DNA from: Craspedostauros australis
Taxonomy: Eukaryota > Bacillariophyta > Bacillariophyceae > Mastogloiales > Achnanthaceae
Assembly (NCBI GenBank): GCA_026770025.1
Contig: JAMXDE010000021.1
Coordinates: 806,001 to 870,000 of the forward strand
Direction of reading: 5' to 3'
DNA length: 64,000 nucleotides
The first letter of the stretch is position 1; every line of letters begins with the position of its first letter. The notes beneath the pieces are model-generated. The model was given only the letters and a program-made list of their open reading frames with translations. It ran no database searches and had not been told where the DNA came from. Shown here piece by piece: positions 52,317 to 62,654 of this stretch. The translations under genes were made by a program, and so were the position numbers.

Positions 52317-54137
52317 CTTGCTTCCTTTCCTTTGCTTTCCTCTGTTGTTGGAGAGTGCAGACTCGGTCTCTCGGTGCGACTGTTTGCCGACGAGAACCTC
52401 AAGTGGACCTTGCCTGTCCAATGAGCGTGCGAGTGATGTGTGCTTTGGAAAGCCTTCGCCTTTTAGATCTCCTTGGTGCCTCTGTTGGAGCCTTTGTATC
52501 AGGATCACCAAGTTCACGGATCAGGGTCCTCAACACCGCAGTTGAAATGTTGGATGGAGGTGTGTTTGCGCAGTTCTCTCTTCGTTCAAAGCTGGTTGCG
52601 AATTGCGGAACCGGCGGCAATCCTCGTCGAATGCTAACCAATAGAGGTGTGTCTCCGCCTGTCTTCGTGCTGTCTTCCTGTTTGTTGGTTCGTCAAAGGA
52701 TTCCCCCGCAGATCCAACACGGTCACGGAGACACGCACAGAGAGGATCGTGTGGCGCGAGTTCACGTGAGGATCGTTCGCTGTTTGCCGTGTTCGTGCCG
52801 CTGTGGGATTTATCGTTCTGCCATTCTGCCATGGCCGCACTTTTGATCGATCAAGTCGGAATCACGGACATGATCGAATTTGTCGATTGGTTGGTGAGGT
52901 TGACTGACAGACGAGAAAGAGCAATCTCCATTTCTGTATCGGTGCGACGCACAGACGCGATACCCAAGATCGTTGCGGTGACTGGTGGACACTGCGCAAG
53001 CAAGATTGGGTCGTGCGTTTCTGTTGTCAGTCAAGATCGGCGGAAAATGTGATCGTGCGTGAAGAGAGGTGTTCCCAAACTCGTGAGGTTGTTTCCGCAT
53101 TTTCATCCGCGTTGTCGAAGTCAGAAAAGGCAGCGAGATCTCCGTGACGCAGATGGGCCTGTGCCCGCATGAGTGGTCACAAAAACGAACAGAGGGAACA
53201 CTCTGGTAGGATCATGTCTTGGTTGTGGTGGTCCTGTGGTCGTGAAGAGGCGCCGCCGCAATGCTGCCCACGCTGCGAAAATCTGGCGATTGAAGTTCCG
53301 AAACCGCCTCCGCACTTCACTCCATGGAATGGAGATTGCCGTGGAGTTGTTCTTTCCGTGGCTCATCTCGCCGGCAATACTACTACGAATAGGATAGAGC
53401 AGAATGGAGGGAGGGAGCAATGCCATAGATCGTGACAGCTTTCACTGTACGCATGCAGGTCATCGCTCGCACGGATGCACACATGGCCGAAGGCATCTTC
53501 GAGAAGGAGGCGTGTGGGTTCAAGACTTGTTGTTGTTGTTGTTGTAGGTACAGGTATTGGTAACGACGCCCGGGGCAGCAACAATCGTTCATCGTGGAGT
53601 GCTCCAGTCGATGCGTCGAGTGCTTCGGAGAGCGCTCAGGCGGAATGGGGGAACAAGAATGAGCCCGCCTGGATCACTGCTCATTCAAGAAAGGAGAATA
53701 GGAGAACAGATGTACCAACACGAGTAGATCGCATGTGTCCGTTTGATGTGTGCGAATGTGTGTAGTCGTATGGCATGTGCCTGAATGTGCGCTGCAGCGT
53801 TGCCGTTTGCCACATGTTCCAATAAGCCTCTGGTACCATACTTTGGACAACAGTAAATGATGCCTAATCGTATGGTCCTACATGATCCGATTGGAGAATA
53901 GAGCCATGGCACAATTGAGAATCAAAGCGAAATACGATCTCTGGGCAGCGCCAAAAGAGTGTGCGCTATTTTTGCCTCGTGGCGGAGGAGCGAGTGGGAA
54001 GGACGCGAATGCGTATGGTACCAGTAGTTCGATCTTGCAAACTTGGCACGATCTAAGATTACGTATGGCCTTGCAGTAACCTGTCCCAATGCATTCCAAT
54101 GTACTCTGCTATTCTTCACTTCACTGTGGCGTACGCT
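52317..54137. other. No gene recognised (1.8 kb)
   Basis: ORFs of 60-180 codons overlap on both strands. One on minus (53426-53121) has a Trp/Arg-rich middle (FRNFNRQIFAAWAALRRRLF) but no family likeness. The proximal part is the p24 promoter. Confidence 0.4.
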
Positions 54138-56216
54138 CTAGTATCGAACGCGCTTGAGTGAGTGGTGCGTGATGGAGGCATCATCCAGGAAGAACCTGTC
54201 CTTGCGCGCCTCCCGAGAATGCCGCGAGGTGCGAGATCGAACGTAACCTGTGCTGCTCCTGCTGTTGTTGGAACTGCAGCTGCTGCTGGCGCTGTGCACG
54301 CTGGCCTTGTCGAGCGACGAATGCACCAGTGGCGATGATTGACTTGCGGTGTCCATGGTGTTGACCGGTGATGGAATACTCCACACCTTGTCAGGCATGG
54401 GCATCTCTTGCAGCGGATTGGCGGTCATGGTGTGGTAGATCGGGAACGGGTCCAGCTCATCGAACTGCATCAAACTAACCGCGTCTCTGCGCGTGCACTT
54501 TGGGCTGTCCGCTGGTGTGACGGTTGATGGAGGCTCGAGCTGCTGCGTGAACGCAACAGACGATGAAGGGACTTGAAATGGCTGTTGCTCATTTGACACG
54601 ACCAAAGTCGCACCGAGTTTTGCAGTCACAGAAGGTGTTCCCGTTTGGTGTTGCGTTTGTCGTTGAGGCTGAGCTCGTGATGGATAGTTGTCCGTATCGT
54701 TGGTCTCCATTGGGATGCTGGAGATGCGTCGCTTGCGGTTATCAGGGCGACTTTTGCTGTCCACAACGTTGTTGTCCACAACGTTGCTGTTACTGCTGTG
54801 GCTGTTGTTGGCGGTGCTGCTGCTTCGGCTGCTGCGCCTCGACTTGGCATCCTTCTTGGCAAGGACTCCGCCGAGGTAGCATTCCGCACGATTCCAGTAG
54901 ACGGGGTCAACGAGATCGCGCATTCGTTGACGCGTGATACTGGTGAGGCTGCTGTAACCCGGCTCGTTGTGCTTGTTGCGCTCAATGCAGTCATCCATTA
55001 CGCTCCTGGCCTTCAGGTGAAGGGCCTTGTCCTTCTTCTCCAGGTACTTCATGAGAACGCGCAGCAGCAGCCAGAACTTTTGCTTCTGCTTCTTCTGCTG
55101 TTGCTTGACCAGCAGGGCGTCTGCTTGGTGATCGAACTGTTGCTTCTGTTGCTTCTGTTGGTACTGTTGCTGCATTGGTTGATGATTGCTCGTGTTCTGA
55201 TGGACGATAGGTTGCGAGGTGTGCATCTGATCGCGACCAGCAAGGTGTCCCAGGAAGGCAGCTGTTTCCTGCGTGACGTAGTTTGCTGCCTGAGAGGAAG
55301 CAACGTCCATGGGGATTGGGTCCAACGCGGTCTGTGCCTCCACGAAAGCCCTCTTGGTCGACGACCGCCTGGTGCGGAAGGCGCGTTCCTGGCGCTTGAA
55401 GCCGATGATCCTGGTGGCCTCCTTCCAATGCGCTCTGTTGACGAGGGATCGCAGAGGCGCCTTGATGCTCTCTCCCAAGCTCTCGAAGCCTGGTTCCTTG
55501 GCGCGTTTGCGAGCTTGGCAGTCGTCGATGATGGCCTTTGCTTTGATGTGGGTGTCCCTGTCCCTGCGTTCCAGCACCTTGAGCAGGACGTGCGTCAGCT
55601 TGAGGAAGCGGTGGTGCCGTCGCTTCTTCTCGATCCTCGTGTCAGTGGTGTTGGACATTGGCTCTGTCATCACGGAGGCCTCGGAAGAGGCGGTTGATGA
55701 GGTGGAGCAAGCACCCAGGCTCTCCCGTCGCTTGCTTTCTCCACGACTCTCCATGTCCATGCCCATGCCCATGTGCTGGTGTTGTGTTTGGTGTTGCTGT
55801 TGGTATTGATGACTGTAGTCATGACTGTAGTCATGGCTGTGATCGTGCCTGTAGTCGTGCCTATGAGTGTGTGTGTTGGTGCTGTAGTCGTGCGGATCTC
55901 CGCGTGCTTGCCCTCCAGAAGATGGCCTCGAATACAACTCGCGCAGTTTTCGCTGTTTCTCGTCGCTGAGACACTCCTGCGGCCTCTCTTGGTGTTGCTG
56001 CTGCACCTCGTGGTGCAAATGAGCATGCACGGCTGACTGTGGTTGTCCAAGCAGGATTGAGGGATCATCACCCGCTGTGTTGCGGTGCTGCTGCTGCTGT
56101 TCATGGAGCGGTCTGGTCCTACTGTCACTGTGACCAGTGGCTGTGGTGGACTCCATCGTTGCCTCCATCGTTGCCTCCATCTTGGTGTCTGTCATCTGTT
56201 CGTTGCTGTGCTCCAT
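54138..56216 (-). CDS. Protein with two copies of an unrecognised ~70-residue helical domain
   Basis: A single exon of 692 residues. The N-terminal third is Gln/His/Asp/Tyr-rich (HDYRHDHSHDYSHDYSHQ). Domain copy 1 is at about 203-272 (RFLKLTHVLLKVLERRD... to HWKEATRIIGF) and copy 2 at about 380-449 (KFWLLLRVLMKYLEKKD... to YWNRAECYLGG). Shared positions include L-x-VLxK-LE-x-KDxxxHxKA, a DDC core, an EPG-F/Y-x-SL turn, RxLV and W-x-A. A basic stretch follows each copy and KSRRSSRSSS and RKRRISS look like nuclear signals; the rest is disordered. This suggests a nuclear protein-interaction module, somewhat KIX-like in size and helix content, but that is a guess. The start is the first Met. A TGTTTG microsatellite lies about 180 bp upstream. 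Confidence 0.75.
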   Translation of the reverse strand: MEHSNEQMTDTKMEATMEATMESTTATGHSDSRTRPLHEQQQQHRNTAGDDPSILLGQPQSAVHAHLHHEVQQQHQERPQECLSDEKQRKLRELYSRPSSGGQARGDPHDYSTNTHTHRHDYRHDHSHDYSHDYSHQYQQQHQTQHQHMGMGMDMESRGESKRRESLGACSTSSTASSEASVMTEPMSNTTDTRIEKKRRHHRFLKLTHVLLKVLERRDRDTHIKAKAIIDDCQARKRAKEPGFESLGESIKAPLRSLVNRAHWKEATRIIGFKRQERAFRTRRSSTKRAFVEAQTALDPIPMDVASSQAANYVTQETAAFLGHLAGRDQMHTSQPIVHQNTSNHQPMQQQYQQKQQKQQFDHQADALLVKQQQKKQKQKFWLLLRVLMKYLEKKDKALHLKARSVMDDCIERNKHNEPGYSSLTSITRQRMRDLVDPVYWNRAECYLGGVLAKKDAKSRRSSRSSSTANNSHSSNSNVVDNNVVDSKSRPDNRKRRISSIPMETNDTDNYPSRAQPQRQTQHQTGTPSVTAKLGATLVVSNEQQPFQVPSSSVAFTQQLEPPSTVTPADSPKCTRRDAVSLMQFDELDPFPIYHTMTANPLQEMPMPDKVWSIPSPVNTMDTASQSSPLVHSSLDKASVHSASSSCSSNNSRSSTGYVRSRTSRHSREARKDRFFLDDASITHHSLKRVRY

Positions 56217-59200
56217 TCTGTTGGATGATGCCGAATGCGGTTGCTGCTGTTGTGGTTGCTGATGCTGTCGTTGATGTGTTCGTTGCGCCTGTGATCCATC
56301 CGAAGGTTGCTTGGTTGAGTTTTATGTCCAAGAGCAGCACTTGGAGCAAGAAGATTGGAGTTGGTTGCTTGGTTGCTTGGTTGTGTATGATCTGTGTTTG
56401 TGTTTGTGTTTGTGTTTGTGTTTGTGTTTGTGTATTTGTTGGAGAAGGTATGGATGTGGATGTGGATGTGGGTATGGCTGCGGGGATATGCACACTTTGC
56501 ACTCCCTTGTGACACTCTGCAACCCTTCGTCGTGTTGGTCCTCTCCTTCTCTCTTGTGGACACTCCCGGATTGAGTTGACGATGGCGATGGAACAGGTGG
56601 TGTTGAGAGAAGCGGTGCACTCTGGTGTGTTGGCTTTCCCCACACCGGTTGCCATCTTCTCTCAGCGCAAAACACTCGTGCGAGCAACAGCGTGGGGTGT
56701 TTTGTACGACTACTCCCAACTCTACTCAGCTCTCCTGTGCCACGCTCCAATTCTTGGCGTGTGTCGCACCTGCCTGTTTGTTTCTTGCTTCCTTGCCGCA
56801 CGGGCAGCATGTGTGGTCGTGTGAATAACGCATCTCCCAAATGTCGCATCACCCTTAATTAAGCGCAGGCTCGTTTAACTGCCTCGAACGAGTTCTGCTC
56901 GTTCGTGCCAATCACTTCGGCCAAGAAGGCGGAAACTTCCGTCAAAATGCGCAATCATTTGTCATTCCGCCATTCCACGTCAGCACATAACACGCCACAA
57001 CCAGCTTCTTCGTGTGGATGACGGCATCTGCGACATGCGGTGAGAACACGGGCCCGGCGGGTGAGTTCACAATCGACGAAAACAGCCCATGCTCGTTGTT
57101 TTGTGCCAAGGTTGCCGAAACGACGACCAACACTGGACAGGCAATCACAAATGGTACGCCCCAATCGTGGCAAAATGACCGTTGTCCCACCAAATTGTTT
57201 GTCCAACCTCGTCGCGCCAACGAGAAATAACGCAACCAAAAGCTCACGGAAGCAGGCGGCAAGGTTCTGTGACCACACTTCGTGCTTCTCCTTTTTCGTT
57301 TTGGCCGATCTTGCCAAATTCGCCAAACCACTCACTCAGCCAACCAAAGGAAGCGACGCAGCTTCCTGCGATGCGGATGGTGCGATCTTCCTCACCTGGG
57401 CAGGGCGAGAACAAACAGGAAGAAGCATACAATAGCTCGCAATACATGACAGATTGGGCACATGCACATTGGATGATTGAAGATCGGAGGAACATCATGG
57501 CCCCGGAAACGGATGAGGTCGCCATGATCACTGCATCACGCAACTGAGTGAAGTGTCCAATCCATCGCGAGTTCGGTTGCGCTGAAGAAACAAATCCGCA
57601 TCAATCTGCGCATTCATTTCAATTCATACGATTGCGACGTCGCGAATGCTCTTGCGTGGCTGTTCCTATTATTCCAGAGAGTCAAAGATACCGATAGGAA
57701 GGAGAGCAGAATTGCGAAGAAGACTCTCTTCTTGTCCGCAGTTTGTCTTGAAGGGTAGCACCAAAAAGCCCCCGACCGCCTCCATCGTCCCAACCGCAAA
57801 AGGACAAGCAGCAGGAGCTGATGGCGGTCGCCTCAAACCACTGCAGCTTCGAGCGCACTCGAGAGAGTATGGTGAGATCTTCACGAGCATACTATTATAC
57901 CACCAGTATACTGCCACCATACTCCACATCCTACAAGTACACCTTTTGCTCAAGACGCTATCATCGATCCCAGAATGACGACACCTTGTGGCATCCGTCC
58001 ATTGCACTTGGCGATGCGAAGGTTTCTGTCGCTCCTTGCCTCCTCTGATCGTGCATCATCCCAGGGATGACTTCACTCAATTTGGGACGCGCAGTGTTCT
58101 CAAGAAGGAAGGGCGTCAGGCGGCTTTCCGAATTCCGCACATCGCATGTACGAATCGACCTTGGCTATCGTTGCAAAGAATTCGCACCAACATGGGCATG
58201 GAGCCAGGATTGCGAGATTCCTCGCAAACGCAGGCCACAACGAAGGATGGCGTACGTTGCTCGCATGGTCATGCACAGGCCGCGGTTTTTCGTTCTGTTG
58301 TCTGCGAGGTGCAGGCGCTATCTATTTGTGGATACAAGGGGGACAGAGCAGCGACAGCGGTTGTGATGCAACTGTGTGAGGGGGCAACCGCGACAAGGAG
58401 ACAACCGCGACACACACGCAGACACGCACACACGTGCCGGCACAGACAGCCGTTGTTAAGCCACAAAAACAGATGGGTTGTTGGCTTTGGCGATAGCCCT
58501 CACACATCTCCTGTGCTCTTGCAGAACCAACACCCCTTCTTGGTATAACAATCCACGGCTGAAGCCAAGGGGGACGAGGAACAAGAACGACCAGATGGAG
58601 TCGGAGACAGATGCATGAACCTGGGTATCCACAGAACATTGGCTTCATCAGTCGCACTGCTCTGTTGACTTGCAGCAGCTGCGGCTGCAGTTGTTGGCGT
58701 CTCTTCTGTTGATGTCGCTGTCGCTATTGACCTAAGAATGTTCATTGCCCTGTCGATGTTGGCGCCGATGTTGTCCCGCATCATGCTTCGCCACTACCTA
58801 TTCGCAGCTGGCATGGTACGAGTCGAAGGAAACACGCGACCACCCACAGCTGTCCCAACTCATGTCGTTTCCGACCCCATCTCCGTCTTCGCCATGTCGG
58901 TGTCCCAGATTTGTGCTACATCTTCTGCTTCAATCGTTGACAAAAGGGGCAACCAAAGAGAAGTGGAGTCTTCTTCGCCATCTGCTCCTCCTTCTTCATT
59001 GTTCTCTCCACCGTTCCTCAGCTGTATCGGCATTGTCATCGCCATCGTCGCTCTCGACGTCTCTCCATCATGATGGGAGAAGTGCAGTCATTGCGAGATG
59101 AGTATCAGTACCATACTCTACGACCTCCTCAACTCTACTCTACTTTGCTTGATCCCGCACCCGTTGAGCTGTTTGTTCCACCTCTCTGTTGTCATCGTGC

Positions 59201-59645
59201 GAAACGACGGGATGTGTTCACACGAGGAGGTCACAGTTTGTGGCGATGGCACAACACGCTGGCGAAAGCTTTGTCGTGATTGCCGAACAGCCATTTTCAA
59301 TTTGCCCACGTCTCGAAAACTGCGAGTCACGAATCCTCATTTCAGTCCTGTGGCGCAGTCGTAGTTTGACCGATACGACCACAGAAGTCGTGCATACCGC
59401 AGAGGTGGACACACTTCTGTGAGAAAACACTGCAGTTCTTCCACCCATGGTGCTGTGCAACGCGTTGTCGGTTGGTCTTGCTGTTCATGTCCGTCTGCGC
59501 TCACAACTGGTGACCCAGCACCTGCAACAAGACGAATGGGAGCAAGAACCACAAGCCGTTGCAGATACCATACGACGACTGGTACAATTGAGGCTGATAC
59601 CGCACAGGTCGAACAGCATTCTCAGCGCTGCCCGATCGACCTTGG
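56217..59645. other. No gene recognised (3.4 kb); TGTTTG repeat near 56393-56430
   Basis: Divergent upstream regions of the duplicated-domain gene (minus) and the peptide transporter (plus). A short (TGTTTG)n microsatellite lies at about 56393-56430 and GGATGTGGATGT repeats at about 56450-56475. ORFs of 60-190 codons (for example 57012-57547 and 57988-58548) overlap in several frames without recognisable motifs. Real short or multi-exon genes could have been missed. Confidence 0.4.
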
Positions 59646-62182
59646 GTGGAAGACGCACGCGCAAGGATGTTCCGAGGCATGACCGCCAAGCAGCGCAGGC
59701 TGATCCTGTCCATCCTGCTCACGGAGACCGCGGAGCGCGTGGCCTTCTTCGGCTTCCGCGCCGTGCTGGTGCTCTACTTCTCCGAGGCCCTGCGATACAA
59801 CGACAACCAATCCGTCTCCATGTTCGGCGTCACGAGCGCCATCGCCTACCTGTCGCCCGTTCTGGGGGCGCTGCTCGCGGATGGCGCCTGGGGGCGGTAT
59901 CGCACGATCTGGAACTTCGGCTGGATGTACGCGTTCGGGCTCTGCCTTCTTACCGCAGGGGCGTACTCTGCGGAGAGTCAGATGGATCTGGGAGGCGGTG
60001 ACGGTCAGGACGCATCGCAAGCACAAGCGCAGTCGTTGGCGTTGGAACGTTTCCTCAGCTTCATCGGTTTGCTGTTGGTGTGCACGGGCACGGGTGGCAT
60101 CAAGCCCTGCGTTTCCGCCTTTGGTGCTGATCAGATCACAGTCAAAGATGATACGGATGCTGACAATGCTGACGATATCAATGAGAATTGCAATGGCAAT
60201 GACGACAACGGCGAACGTGAAGGCTGCCTCGTCACACCAATTGAACACACAAATGTGCAAGCTGAAACCTTCCAGGATGAGATCGAATGCGTTGATGCGG
60301 CCAAGCAGGAGGAAGAGCACCTGCGGCTCTACTTTGCCTCATTCTACTTCTGCGTCAACGTCGGTGCACTCGCATCCTTCGCCGTCATTCCGATCGTCAA
60401 GCAACATTTCGGATACGGAATGGCATTCTCTGTTCCGACCGTCTTCATGGTTTTCGCTCTCGCCATCTTTGGTTCGCAGAAACGCCATTACAAGCACTCC
60501 AACGCGCAAGAGCGAGCGTCGAAAGAGCTTGTTCGACAGGACAGTGGTGTTGGTGATGAAGATGCCTCCCTCACTGCAGTTGCGGAGACGCCGTCGTTGT
60601 GGGACACATTCAAGGCATGCGCTTATGTCCTGCTGGAGAAACTGCGGAGCAGAGGACGGACTGCTGCTTACTCCCAGGTTAGCACATCCACCATCAATCA
60701 AGGAAGCGGCCAATCTCAGCAGACGTTGTTCGCGCCGCACATCAATGACAAGGAGCAAGCTGGCAGCGATGGGGAGTCTGCTGCAGTGACTCAGCCTCAG
60801 GGTGACCAGACCGGCAAAGCAGATGTCACGCATAATGGGGGTCACCAACAGGGCGGGGCCGATTGCGCAGACACTGATTGCAGCAATGACAACACTGTCA
60901 TGATGCAGTTGCAAAGAAGAACGCAAGAACAAACGCAGGCACAGACGTTGCAGCACAGCGAAGAGGTTTCACATGGAGATGCACTGTGCAAACAATCAAA
61001 GGTGTATGAAGATGCCAGGCAGATTGTGCACTTGCTGCCGATCATGCTGCTCTTTCCCATGTTCTGGATGCTGTACGACCAGCAGGGGAGCGTATGTAAG
61101 TAGACGAGATGGAGGCCCCGTGCAGGATGTCGTCCGGCCCAAGCCGCAATTCGAAGTTGTCTGGTACACTTGTTTGCGTTCGTGCTCGACATGCAATGTG
61201 CTGATATCTCGCAGACCTCACAATGGTATTGCTACAATCATCATGAATGGGCTCAATCACTTCTTTGTCTCCTCCCTTGGCAATCGCACTGTTGAGCTAC
61301 TCTACTCTACGGTTGTTCATTGATACTACACTTTTGCTGCATACTACGTATAATGCGTATTGGTATTGACTGCTGCTGCATCCCTCACTTATCTCTTGAC
61401 TTGCATCTACTCTACTCTACTCTATTGTATATCGTACTGGTGCAGGGATCTTGCAAGCAAGCCGTATGGCGCTGCACGGTCTGGAACCGGAGGAGCTGAA
61501 CATATTGAATCCGCTCGAGATCATGATCTTCATCCCGCTCTTTGACCAGATCGTGTATCCGTTCATGGAGAATCATGACTGGGACATATCCCCAACGTCG
61601 CGGATAAAGTACGGCATGTACATCGCCTCGCTGTCGTTCGCGGCGAGCAGCGTGCTGGAAGTGTACATCCAAAGCCAGCCGCCATCCTCAGTGCACGTTG
61701 CTTGGCAGGTGCCGCAAATCACCATCATCACGATCGCCGAGATCTTCGTCAACGTGACAGGGTTGGAATTCGCGTACGCGCAGGCGCCCGACAATATGCA
61801 GGTGCTCATCCTTGCGCTGTACTTGAGCATGACGTCGATGGGCGATGTCTTGGGCGCGGCCCTGTACTCCAGCGTGTTCACCTTCCTCAACTTGAAGATC
61901 GTCCTGGCTGTTTGCGCGACTCTCATGCTGCTCAATACGCTGATATTCATGAGGGTATCCGCGAGGTGGTCTCCGTACGAACGCACCGATTGTCCGAGGT
62001 CCTCGCAGGAAGACCATGCTGAATTCGGCGGCGGTGAAGTGGAGATGCAGACGACAAGACCGAAATCTGCGATGTCGACCATGGCGTCGGAAGCAGCTGG
62101 AGAAGGAGCGGCTACGTGTGACAACCAGCGACGTGATGCTTTGCATGATGTGCCATACGATGAACATGCGCTGGTGGTGTGA
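59646..62182 (+). CDS. POT/PTR (SLC15) proton-coupled peptide transporter, two exons
   Basis: Exon 1 59646-61095, intron 61096-61445 (350 bp, GTAAGT...TGCAG, phase 1), exon 2 61446-62182; 728 residues. The junction restores YDQQGSV-W-ILQASRM, the family motif after helix 7. The signature ETAERVAFFGFRAVLVLYFSEAL is in helix 1, followed by SPVLGALLADGAWGRYRTI, GIKPCVSAFGADQ, and YFASFYFCVNVGALASF. Exon 2 has NPLEIMIFIPLFDQIVYPFM, then the last helices (VPQITIITIAEIFVNVTGLEFAYAQAPDNMQVLILALYLSMTSMGDVLG). About 12 membrane spans. A long hydrophilic loop of ~190 residues (about 285-470, Gln/Thr/Asp-rich) separates the two halves and an acidic insert lies at about 165-215. It imports di/tripeptides or related anions such as nitrate with protons. 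Confidence 0.94.
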
Positions 62183-62654
62183 GGCATCAGCATCGTGCTC
62201 TCCAAAGTCAGAATGGAGTAATAGAACAGGCCAAGATACTCCAATGAGCTGTCACCTCACCGTCTGCAACGTGTTGCGTGTTGAACAGATGCCCCACAAT
62301 GATTCTCTCGTACGGATGCATTGGCATACCTGTACTCTCGAATTATCACAGATCCGATGAGCACGAGTCCGTAGGTCAATGTTCCTTTGTCAACTCGTTT
62401 CAATTATTTGTGGTAGTAAAAGTTATGTGCAAGAAAAGTGTGTCCTCTAGCTCTTACTAGCAATGGCAATATTGCCAGTAGAGTGAAGCACATATTTTGT
62501 ATGCAAAAACGAAGAGATACGCTCGTAATGTAGTGCGGTGGTGGTTGTGACAATGTTCCGTATCAAAGGCTGACGTGCTCCAACCGCACCATGACGTACG
62601 AGTATGGCGGTACAAATGCAGGCTGCCGGGCAGCCAGGCAACCATGAGTGGACT
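62183..62654. other. Intergenic, convergent gene ends
   Basis: The 3' flanks of the peptide transporter (plus) and the transglutaminase-like gene (minus); no gene seen. Confidence 0.6.
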
